Source: Pyronema omphalodes (taxonomy: Eukaryota > Ascomycota > Pezizomycetes > Pezizales > Pyronemataceae). Taken from it: a stretch of DNA of 64,000 bases. Shown here piece after piece: positions 34,415 through 44,737 of this stretch. Under the pieces are notes generated by a model. It was given only the letters and a program-made list of their open reading frames with translations. It was not told the origin of the DNA and ran no database searches. A program made the translations under genes and the position numbers. Within the stretch, counting starts at the first letter, position 1, and every line of letters begins with the position of its first letter. The stretch is taken from the NCBI GenBank assembly GCA_024516155.1, contig JAJJXM010000009.1, forward strand, positions 744,001-808,000, read 5' to 3'.

Positions 34415-35850
34415 GTGGTATCCATCTCCTGGCTCAAAAGACAAACCCGAGGCCAGAAACTGAAGGAGTGGAAGGAATGGTACGAACAACAAAAACAGCC
34501 AAAAACATACAAATCACCTCATTTAAGACAGCTAGACATTGCATACACAAATACCACCCGCAAAATCTCATCAGCCATCCTAGGCCTGAGAACCGGTCAT
34601 GGATATTTTTTGGATTACCTATCAAAGGCGAACTCCGAAAAATATCCTTCACCCAGATGCACCTGTCCAATGCAACCCCCACAAACACCCAAACATCTCA
34701 TCCTAGGCTGCTCAAAATACCAAGTACAGAGGAATAAACTCCGCAGCGAACTGAAACTTCACAGGAACTACCAGAGATCGGCACGGTCCGTCCAGGACGG
34801 CGGACCGGACGGGACCACGTTGGTGGTCCGGTCCCGTCCTTGACTTTTGACGGACGGCCATTATGTGGTCCGGTCCCGTCCGCAAACTGAAAAAGACCGG
34901 ACGGGACGGTGGGTGACGGCAGGACCGTGGGTTTCGGGTGAGCTAGTTTGCAGGGGGCGGTTTGGTTTAAGTTTGCCAGAAATTATGGGCCGCAGCAGCG
35001 ACGTCTTCAGCACTGTAGCAGATGAACCCGTCATGCTGCACTTTAGTAAAACTTTTACACCCTACTGCAGGTGCACGCTCCACCCAGAAATAGTTTGACT
35101 GCCTATGGTAGTTTGATATTATTTTTGTTTCTTAGTAGTGTACGATCCCGCTATAGATATTTCTTCTATCCTTCAAATTCCATCTTCGATCTTTCCCTCT
35201 TCTACCTGCCAGAATTTTCCACTCCTTTCATTACCGTGTAATTCAAACATCAATAGCAATCACACAATTCCCAGCAGAGCTTATTGCCGTCCTCTACACC
35301 TTTTGCGACCAGGAGCAGAACACCCTGCCTGTCCTCTCAAGAGTCGTTTCCATTCCAGAAGGATGCGGAAGGACGCATTTTAGTGGCGGGAGAAGGAGCA
35401 TTCTTATGCATCAGTATAGTTTTTTTGTGTTTGCAAGAAATTCCATATAGGTGACTTTAATTCGTGCAATGCATCAGAATTATCTAAGGAAAACACCATG
35501 AGCCGTAGTAAAAAAAACTGCGGGTTGTGAGTGACCGACTGTGACGCTAGTCGTGGTCACCCACGGTCACCCGCGGTCCGTCCCGTCCACGGTGCCTCCA
35601 GGACGGGACCGGACGGACCGTGCCGAACTCTGGGAACCACCCTGCACCACTCCAAGTGATACTCCACTCTCCTGATGGAACCAAGGCCCTTACCACTATG
35701 ATCTCTACTACCAAGATTGCCACCGCAGAGTGGATACAGGCACAGGTAAATAATGCTCCCGCTCTGGAAGATGACCCGGAAGGAAGGAGAATAGGCTGGG
35801 GAACACTGATCGAATCTGAGAACGAGCACGAAGCGGTTCGGAGCGAATAA
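34415..35850 (+). pseudogene. LINE ORF2 C-terminal fragment, split by insertion
   Basis: Coding remnant of the LINE in two pieces, about 34415-34771 and 35641-35850. The pieces are separated by the hAT element with its 8-bp duplication. The first piece holds the post-RNase H segment with the CxC...H...C cluster; the second holds the conserved hydrophobic end found in Tad-clade ORF2 proteins. It cannot encode a functional protein. Confidence 0.8.
34772..35632. mobile_element. Non-autonomous hAT-type element nested in the LINE (861 bp)
   Basis: The left end CAGAGATCGGCACGGTCCGT and the reverse complement of the right end CAGAGTTCGGCACGGTCCGT agree over 22 bases with one mismatch. The flanking 8-bp sequences are GGAACTAC (34764-34771) and GGAACCAC (35633-35640), differing by one C/T transition. 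This fits a hAT target duplication that has mutated once. Both subterminal regions are GC-rich with many copies of GGTCCGTCC and GGTCCCGTCC in either orientation, unlike the AT-rich centre. No transposase domain was recognised inside. Removal of the element and one 8-bp copy restores collinearity of the LINE reading frame, which confirms its borders. Confidence 0.9.
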
Positions 35851-35862
35851 GACGAATAATGC

Positions 35863-35865
<3 letters not shown>

Positions 35866-35900
<35 letters not shown>
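35866..35900. repeat. Poly-A tract (35 A) in the LINE 3' UTR
   Basis: A homopolymer 16 bp after the LINE stop codon, internal to the element rather than its end, because the target duplication lies 630 bp further on. Confidence 0.9.
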
Positions 35901-35903
<3 letters not shown>

Positions 35904-36545
35904 CTGAAGACAGATACATAAATATGTACATAGAGAGCCGAAGAACAGCAAGAGCGAGAAAGGGTAGCGCGCGAGAAAGGCAAAAGAGAAGAAGTGAGAG
36001 GAAGAAGAGGACAGGATGAGACGAAAGCTGAAGAGAGAGGTGAAAGGAGAGGTCTAAAAAGAAGGGGGAAAAGTCGAGGGGCGAAAGGAAAGAGGCGGAG
36101 GGAATTAGCGTCAAAGAGCAGAGAAGAGGAGCGAAGACCAGTGTAATGGAGCAGAGAAGAGAGGAGAAGAGCGGAGAGGAGCAGAGAGGATTGAAGTATA
36201 GAGGCGAGGAAAGTTAAGGAGAGTTAAGGAGAGCATAGGAGAGCAGAGGAGAGCAGAAGAGAGCAGAGACAGGGTACGAATAACGAAGTGAGAGTTTCGA
36301 GTTGAGAGTGCCGGGAGGGAAAAGAGCAAACAGGGCTCCAAAATGTAACGACGAGAATGAAAACCAGCAGGAGGAAGATAGGTGGCAACAGGCCCAAGAA
36401 ATGAAGTACGCTCTGGGGCGGATCCCAGCGAGACTCCAAGGTAACAGCTGGAGCCTCGAAATGTAAATAGACTGTGGCATACGTCATAACCTTAAGGTTG
36501 GGAACGTTCAAGAAAATCAAATCAAATCAAATGTATGAATCGATA

Positions 36546-39500
36546 CCCGTACCCTTCACCCCACAAACCATGAATATTCTTCCTCCTCCTCCTCCTCCTC
36601 CTCCTCAAAAATAAAAAAATGGGAAACATAATTAAAAGCCAGGTAGTTATCTATCCACAGATAAACCATAATCTTATATATATACCTATTCAAGCAATTC
36701 CAGTCTCCGGAAGCCACTCTAGGCTGCTCCAAATTGAAAAGCCGCAGTTTTCCTTAAGCTATTATCTAGTCATTTCCTCATAGGGATTCACCTCAAATGG
36801 ATTAAAAAGAAGCAGTCGAATATCTGTTGGTGGTCTAGCACTACGACTCTGGAAGAAGATAGATCCGTGGTCATCTATTTGAGGTGTACAGGTACAGGCT
36901 GGGAGTAGAATACTGGACCTGAAGAGAAAGTTCTAAATCGCAGGGGGAAAAGAATAAAGCTAAGTGTAGCTTTATGTATTCATATATTTAATGAGGTTTC
37001 ATTTTTTTCAGTCTCTAACCGCTACCAAATTCCTTCTCCTCATCCTCATCCTCATTCCCAAAAACACCCCAATCCAGCCCAGCCCGACTCGAATTTTCCG
37101 CCAACAATCCTCAAATTCCCGACTTTTCTACACCATATCACTCCCACCCCTTTCCTCATTTCTTCTTCTTCTTTCTCCCTTCTCCCTTCCAAAACTCAAC
37201 AAAAATTAAAACCCGCTTTTCTCCTCCAAGATATTTAAATCGAGTGATGTTCAGTGATGCCTCGGTCCAAAGTGACCAAACTCGTCGCTTTTTTGCTTAT
37301 AGCTTACCCGGCTTTCGTACTTGTACTCACGATTTTTGTTGGGAAAAAAGTGTCGAATTGATCTTCAGGTTTAGCAATGTGGAAATGGATGTGGATATGA
37401 TTCAAATTTTGAGTCTGTAAATAATTGAAGGTATGGGAGGAGGTCTATGTAGATGATGATTTGATTTGGGATGGCTTGATCGCTGAGGAGGAGGAACTGC
37501 GGAATGATGAGGAATGATGGGTTATTATGGGTTATGATATGATATCATTATTTAATTTGATTTGATTGCTACTAATTTATGACATCGTATATAGAACTAT
37601 GCAACCATGCAACTATAAAATTCCTCTACTTGTCATCTATATCCAATATCAACCATCCAAAGTCTATAAAGGCAGAGAAACCTACTGAAGCTTTGGATAC
37701 GATATATGGAGTCCTTGGATATGAAATTTCATTCGCCTCAGCCAATGAAAAAATATCAAGTACCCTGGGATATATCCATATCCCATATCACGTACCGCAT
37801 ATCCAAAGCGTGATGCCTGGTGCCTGATGGATGGCTATATGTACCAAATCCGGTTGTTTGCCTGACTTCAGGCTTCGAGATTCGCGTCTTGTTTTTCGGG
37901 GCTCTGGGCGGGTTCCGGATTTGCCTGGCTTCGGGTCTCGAGTTTCGCGTCTTCGGTTTCGAGTTTCTATTCCACCACAGTCGCCACAGTCGCCACAGTC
38001 AACACAGGATTATAACATAACGCCAGTCCATAAACCAAGTCTCAAATTTCGGGGTTCGTGTGCTGAGTGTATCGAGGTCCGAAGAGTTCCATCCTCTGAA
38101 CTCCTAAAGCTCCCAAACTCCTAAACGTATGAAACCTCCGAAACGTCCGAAATGTCTGAAACTTTCATGTGTTCCCCCTGTCTTACGTCCTTATCGTGAT
38201 GCTCCGATACATCTCCGATACTTTCTGCTGCGCTACTACGCTCACACCACTACCCTTTCCACTCCTCTCTCTCTGCCGCTGCTTACTCCACCGTCACGTA
38301 TGTCTTCCATCGCATATTCCGCCGTATATTTCTTCCCTATCGCTGTTCTCATTCTGTAGCTCAAAAACTCCAAAATCCACCTCTGCCTCTATCCCCCACA
38401 CCTCCACCGGGCCTAAAACCAACCACCAACCTCCCGTTTCTCATCAATACATGCATCCCGATACCATTTCCATTTTTTCAAGCTCGTTATCATCGTGGCC
38501 CAATATCCCGCTACTGGCCATGGTACCTCTTTCTCCCTCCTCTCCTCTCCCCTCTATCCACCGCATGTTATTCGAAATGATCTCATTAACATCCCCCCCC
38601 CTTCCTCCCCAACCCCATCCTAATTCCACAAAACCCCCTCATCTCAATCTCAATATCCAAAGTATACTTGTTTGTTTATTTTTTTCCGTTTTATTCTATT
38701 TTTTTTCTTTTCCGGACCTCGGTTAAAATCAGTTGCCGAGAATCTCGGGTACGTGCATATACTGCGGATATTGGGGTACCTCCTATACCTACATACCAAC
38801 TAATACATGTAGGTATGTAGATATGTAGATATGTGCACTTTACCGTGTGCACACGTATCCGGGCGTTGTCGATGTGTTGATCTGTGGCACCAATGTAAAG
38901 ACTCCCTGCCAAGAGTGCTGATATCTCCGATCGGGTGAGATCATATTTTTCAGATGTGTGTTTTTCGTAGATAAAGTTTTGACGATTTCGACGATTTCGA
39001 TACTGGAGAGACTGAGAATGTTGGCGTATTGTAAAAACGGGGGAAAAGGATGGTGGGTTCCGTCGTCGTCGTTCGTACGGGCGGGTAGGCGGGCAGGCGT
39101 AAACGAGTGTCGTTTGCTCGACGGTATACATTCGCGTGTGATTCCTCTGAAATTCCTGTCCTTGTTGCCTAATCGCGTGATTTCGTTCGTTGCGGCGTTG
39201 AATACTTGATTTCTTTCATTAAAATAATGAGACAATTCTCTCGAAAATGGTGTATTGCAATATGCAGATTGTGCAGTTGTGGAAACTTTTTTCACAAATC
39301 AATACCTTCATACTCACCATCTCCATACCCCCCCCCCCCCCCCCGCGTACACCGCGTCCACTGCACTCCCCTTCCTCCCCCCCCCCCCTCTCCCAACCAA
39401 CCCACCACCACCACCACCCGCCCGCTCATACACCCATCCCAGACGCCCCCGGCTCCCTTCACCAAATCCTCCCACATTCCCCGTCATCCTGTACATTCCA

Positions 39501-41849
39501 GACACCCCAACGAACAAAACAGGTAATCGAGAAAAGCATGTCATATCGCAAAGAAGGCCCAAATCTGTAAGTTTCACCGTTACAACAACGACGCATAATA
39601 TCCGAACCTATGGCACTATGATATGTAATACCAAAGTGCATTTCCAGACCTGGGTGTGTGTGTGTGTGTGTGGTAATGACGATAAAAAAAGTGGCTGTAA
39701 TTCAGAGCCGACATGGCCACCAAATCACCTCCAAGTTCCTTAAGCCACCAGCCACAAAAAAACTCAATTTATCTCCGAGCATAACCGGTGACGAAAATGG
39801 GTAATAACCGCGTGTGTATGGAATCCTTCCGTGCATATGCATATCAAGTGGCATTCAAGATATCAAATCCTATCCTCTCATGGGTCCTGCTATGTATTCC
39901 AGGTCGTGCAAAATGCCAATACCGTACAGTAAAAATTTGTATACCCATGACGCTATCCGCCACTCGGAATCCCATGGACTGTCTTGTGGCTTATCAACGA
40001 CCCGAAGACCCCCGATGAACTATTCGAATTGTCATGGGTTACCAAGTTGAATAAGCTCAATCGTGATAACGCAGCACAGACTTCCACACATTATGATCAT
40101 GTACCCCACACTGCGCTATTTGCGGCCATTTCTGTGTCCGTGCGGGATGGTGCGGGCTCCTTGGGCTTATCGAAGACCGTCTATGACAGGCGAGGCCGAG
40201 TAAAGACCACAATAGCTTCATGTACCCCACAATCCGCCATGCTTCTCGTTGCATCAACTAAAGTCGAACACCGGGGCCATTTGATATCAAATCGTGGGGG
40301 TATAGTATCGCCAAGTCTATAGAGGGGGGGTTGGTCGTTTCGTATCGAGGGGTGATGCGGACAGTGGCGGCGCCGAGTACGGTGTAGAAGCAATATCCAA
40401 GACCGGCCGTCATGATCGAAGCCCGTCATAGACCGCAGTGGACCGTTGGAGCCTTCTCTTGTCGTTGATAAGAAATTCATAGTAGCCACCGCTACCATGG
40501 TGCGGCAATGTACCCCACATTCGACTAAGCAAGCGGGCATATCCAATACCGAAAGATAGTGGTGATGTACCTCGACCGAGACCTGGACCGATCGAGTGGC
40601 GTGGAGGCGGATATTCTAGCGTAAGCAGTGGTGTAGTACAATATTATCGCTTGCATCGGTTCAGCGGACGTTATATGTACCTGACTTTGACATGACAAGA
40701 CAGTGTCAAGACATATAGTATCAAGTTCTAGACGTTCATGGTTTGGTGATGGTGTTGGGTTATAGCTTAGGTTTCGGTCACCGGCTATTAATTCTTGTGG
40801 AGCGGGGTAAAGTAAAACTACGTTGACGCTAAACATGGTTAAACTATCATCAGCACCAAAATCGAAAATCGGTTCAGGCACAAGTGGGGTCGTGGGGAAA
40901 CCTTATTTGGACGACATAAGATGGCCAAGACAGAGGCTTGCTGGGTGATGAGGTAAGGCGGTGAGGGGTCTGTGGCGACCGCCATGAATACAAGGAGCTT
41001 CACTATATTGTGAGAGAGGTACTTGGCAAAAGTGAGTTGCCACCGGGTAGTATGGGCGCATCTGGTAACTGAAAATGGGCCAGGAGACACGGGCAATAGT
41101 GGTTATGATGAGGTGTTAATGGCGGCGATAAGGTGAGACGGTAAGTCGTGGCGGTAAGGTGAAAAGAAGTGAAGATAACGTAAGGTTGTGATGAGTTGTA
41201 GGTGAAGGTGAACTGTCGATAACGTTCAAAGTATCTATGTCTATCATAGAAGTCAGCAGTCAAGACCTCTTTCGTTGGATCTGATCTTACCAGTTAGTCA
41301 AGAGAAGATACTGTTCGAAATATTGTTGCCAAAGCTAGTCACCCCCGGAGGGGAAAGAAAGTTTTCATCACAATGAACCGAGCAGTAATATGTAAGATCC
41401 TAACTTTTTGTTCTAAGTACAAACAAAATCTATAGGAAATACATATTCAACACCATTTTCCCAGGACCCACTCTCCCACCAGTCATTATACGTCCCATCG
41501 CCGTTATTCCAAGCCTTTTTTTCAATCCTATTCCCAGGACATCAGAAGCATCAGTCATGTTATTCATGGCCAGCCAGTCTTTGAAATGGACTGCGTTATG
41601 AACAAACAATAGTTCGAACTGTCCCGCAACCCATTGACTCCGAACATGGCAGACCCATGCGTCGGAATCTGAACCAGAAAAAGACCTCTAAAAAAAAGGA
41701 AAACAATCAAAAATAAACAGAAGAAATGAATGAAAACAGAAAGAAAAAAACAAATACAAACACCATTATCAACAAAAAGCAGGATCTTGTTATTCTACAA
41801 CATAAATATCCCAAAAAAAAGCATGTTACCATGTCTCATAAGATGCTGT
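36546..41849. other. Gene-poor region downstream of PMA1
   Basis: About 5.3 kb with no supported gene. It holds a (CCT)n run at 36584-36605, a C-rich tract at 39329-39390, a (GT)n run at 39654-39672 and three copies of ATGTACCCCACA at 40099-40110, 40220-40231 and 40508-40519. Frames of up to 185 codons (38169-38726) are Ser/Pro/Phe-rich low complexity. The PMA1 3' UTR must lie near 41849. A 33.8-kb sequence recurs at 36845-36935. Confidence 0.5.
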
Positions 41850-44737
41850 CTAAGCAGCCTTCTCGTGCTGGGTAGAGACGCGCTGAAGAGAGACAACAAA
41901 GTCCTCCAAGCTGCGCTTCTTAGCATCCTTCTTAGGAGTCTTTCCGTGCTGGGAGAGAGTTAGCTTATTGTTATCAGGAGATGGGGACGGAAGGAAGCAT
42001 ACCATGAGGTTGTCAAAGGCAACGGAGTCCTGGAGAAGGTAGTAAACTCCTCCGAGAACGCAGAAGACACCGAAGGAGAAAATCCAGATACGGACAACGG
42101 CGACGATGGAGGTCTGGGACTTCATTCCACCCTCGAACCATCCGAACAAACAGAAGAGAGTAGCGATGACATCGACCAAGAAGATGGCACCAGACAACTG
42201 CCAAGAGGGCATGGAAGACCAGAAAGGACCGTTGGCACGGGTGATGAAGATAAGCCAGTTCTCAGTGAGGGAGATCTGCAAGAAGAGGACCTCGTCACGG
42301 TTACCGAAGTTCTGGACAATACCTCCGTCCTTTCCGTGAACCAACATGGTGGTGAGGGTGATCCAGGTACCGATGGCAAGAACAACTCCGAGAAGAACGG
42401 ACATACCCCAAAGCTTGGGAAGGTTCCACTTGACGGGGGTCTTGGAGAAGGGAGCGTTGTCGTAAGCGATGGCAAGGGTGGCGATATCAGCGAAGATGGC
42501 AATGAAGACGACCAAGTTCAAGTTGAGGGACTCGTTCAAGATAGCGATCCAAAGACCCAAGAAGATCTCCAAGTGCAAGGACAAGGCAATACGGTAGACA
42601 ACGTAGGCGTACATGCGGTGGAAAATCTGGCGGGAAGTCTTGAGGGCATCGATGATAGCAGAGAGACCAGGAGCAAGGAAGACAATATCGGCAGCAGAGC
42701 GGGCAGCGTCGGAGGCACCCTCAACGGCAATACCAGTGTCGGCCTTCTTCAATGAGGGGGCATCGTTAACTCCGTCACCAGTCATGGCAACAAGGTATCC
42801 ACGCTGCTGAAGAATCTCGACGACATTGTACTTGTGCTGGGGGAAAACCTCGGCGAATCCATCGGCGGCCTCAACGAAATCGTAAACCTCAGATCCGGGC
42901 ATGTCTCCACCTCCGGAAAGACCGAGCTTCTCAGCGTTGTAGATGTTGGTTCCAAGTCCGAGCTGGCGGGAAGTCTCACGGGCAATACCGACGGCGTCAC
43001 CAGTCAACATCTTGATGGAAAGTCCGAGGTTCTTGGCTTCGTTGACAGTCTTAGCGGTATCGTGACGAGGGGGGTCAGAGCAAGGCATAATTCCGAGAAT
43101 CTCCCAGTGACCCTCTCCACGGCGGCGGGCAACTCCAAGGGAACGGAAACCACGGGAAGCGAACTCAGCAACCTTGTTCTTGTAGTCGTTGGAAACCTCC
43201 TCAGGGATGGGGTGGTCCTCCTCAACGGTGCGAAGAACGAAAAGAGGGGCTCCCTTAACACAGATGATACGCTCTCCCTGGGGAGACTCGACGTGGGCAG
43301 TAACCTTCTTGGAGACGGGGTCGAAGGGGAAGAACTCGTGGACCTTGTAGCGGGAGAGAACGTTCTTGGCACGGGGGTAGAAACGGAGAGACTTCAAGAA
43401 AGCCTTGTCGATGGCGTCAAGACCCTTCTTCTTGCGGGAAGCAGCGAGACAGGCAGTAAGCATCAAGTCGTCAGCCTCAACTCCCTCAACAGTGTAGGGC
43501 TCGGCAAGAGAGAGCTTGTTCTTGGTAAGGGTTCCGGTCTTGTCAGAGCAGAGAATCTCAACACCGGCAAGGGACTCAATGGCGGAAAGCTTCTGGACGA
43601 TGGCCTGCTTCTTGGCGAGGTAGGCAGCTCCGACAGCCATGGTGGTGGTAACGACAGCGGGAAGACCGACGGGGACTCCAATGATGGTGATGGCAAGGGT
43701 GAACTCGAGAATGTGAACGATTCCGTTGGAACGGTAGAAAGAGGCGACCCAGACAACCAAGAGAGTAAGGACGACGAGGACGAGCAACACTGTACCGATT
43801 CCGTTAAGGACCTCAGTGAAGTGACCAGATCCAGCAGAAGCCTTGTTGACAAGGGCAGCAGCGCGACCGACGAAGGTGTTGTCTCCAGTAGCGGTGACGA
43901 CCATGAAGGCCTCACCACGCTTGATGGCAGAAGAAGCGTAGAGGTTGTCTCCCTTGTGCTTGTCGACAGCGAGAGACTCTCCGGTAATAGCAGACTGGTC
44001 AACCTGGAGGAAAGCATCCTCGGTAACAACACGTCCATCGGCAGGAACAATGGTACCCTCCTCAATCTGGAGGATATCACCGGGAACAACCTGAGGGGCC
44101 TCAATCTCCTGGAGACGTCCGTCACGGAGAACAACAGCCTTAAGAGCAAGAGTCTTCTTCAACTCGTCGACAATAGATCCGGCCTGGAATTCCTGGACGA
44201 AACCAACACAGGCGTTAAGAAGCAAGAGACCACAAATAACTCCAAAATCAACCCAGTCCTGAAGACCGGCAGCGAGGATGGCAGCAGCCTGGATAAGATA
44301 TGTTAGCAACTGATTCAAGGCAGATAGGAATTGATCGTAAAACTCACCTCCATGACGAACTGAATGGGACCAACGAAGTACATCAAGAATTTGAGGACAA
44401 GGTTCTCCTTCTCCTCCTTCATCTGGTTGAGACCGTACTTGCGGCGACGGTTCTCGACCTCAGCGGTAGTCAAACCCTGACGGGTGTCGGTTCTGAGAAG
44501 ATCCTCAGGGACGGGACGGGCAGAAGCACCAGCCTCGTCCTCATCGTCGTAGACCTCTCCGCCTTCCTGAGACTCAAGGTCGTCGATGAGGGCGTCAATG
44601 TCCTCAATGTCCTCGTCATCGTCGTCGGCATCGGCGGCGGGGCGAGGCTTCTCGTTGGTAGGCATAGCCTGCTTCTCGTTACCAAACTCTCCCGTAGGAA
44701 TGTTGGTCCCGAGGCGGTCGGGGGCGCCAGCGGACAT
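41850..44737 (-). CDS. pma1: Plasma-membrane H+-ATPase (P3A-type)
   Basis: Main proton pump of the fungal plasma membrane; it sets the membrane potential and cytosolic pH. Exons on the minus strand are 44737-44348, 44288-42003 and 41948-41850, giving 924 residues, the normal length. The N-terminus is acidic ([20 protein letters not shown]). The core shows the TGES motif of the actuator domain, [11 protein letters not shown] with the phosphorylated Asp near residue 379, KGAP in the nucleotide domain, and MLTGD and [11 protein letters not shown] of the P domain. About ten membrane segments are predicted. The C-terminal regulatory region ends [12 protein letters not shown], where adjacent Ser and Thr are the known glucose-regulated phosphosites in yeast. 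The last intron (41949-42002, 54 nt) separates this regulatory tail. Codon bias is very strong, as expected for an abundant protein. Confidence 0.98.

Larger units (their letters stand above)
34399..36528 (+). mobile_element. 5'-truncated Tad1-like LINE, interrupted by a hAT element
   Basis: The element is bounded by a perfect 17-bp target duplication, AAATGTATGAATCGATA, at 34382-34398 and 36529-36545. Its right end is a short (AATCA)n tail directly before the duplication. The retained coding part corresponds to the region after the RNase H domain: ISWLKRQTRGQKLKEW, a TRKISSAILGLRTGHGYFL block, and a Cys/His cluster of the type CTC(8)H(5)C. Downstream of the hAT insertion the frame resumes (LQVILHSPDGTKAL, TTKIATAEW) and stops at 35850. 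A 35-A run at 35866-35900 and about 600 bp of purine-rich 3' UTR follow. The insertion lacks the 5' part with endonuclease and reverse transcriptase, as is usual for target-primed integration. Confidence 0.9.

Noticed and set aside
38169..38726. A 185-codon Ser/Pro/Phe-rich plus-strand frame
   Set aside because: Composition follows the pyrimidine-rich DNA; overlapping frames are equally long and no domain is visible.
42834..44306. A 490-codon plus-strand open frame
   Set aside because: It is antisense to pma1. The extreme codon bias of pma1 removes stop codons on the opposite strand; the frame has no recognisable domain and is Ser/Gly/Leu/Val-biased.
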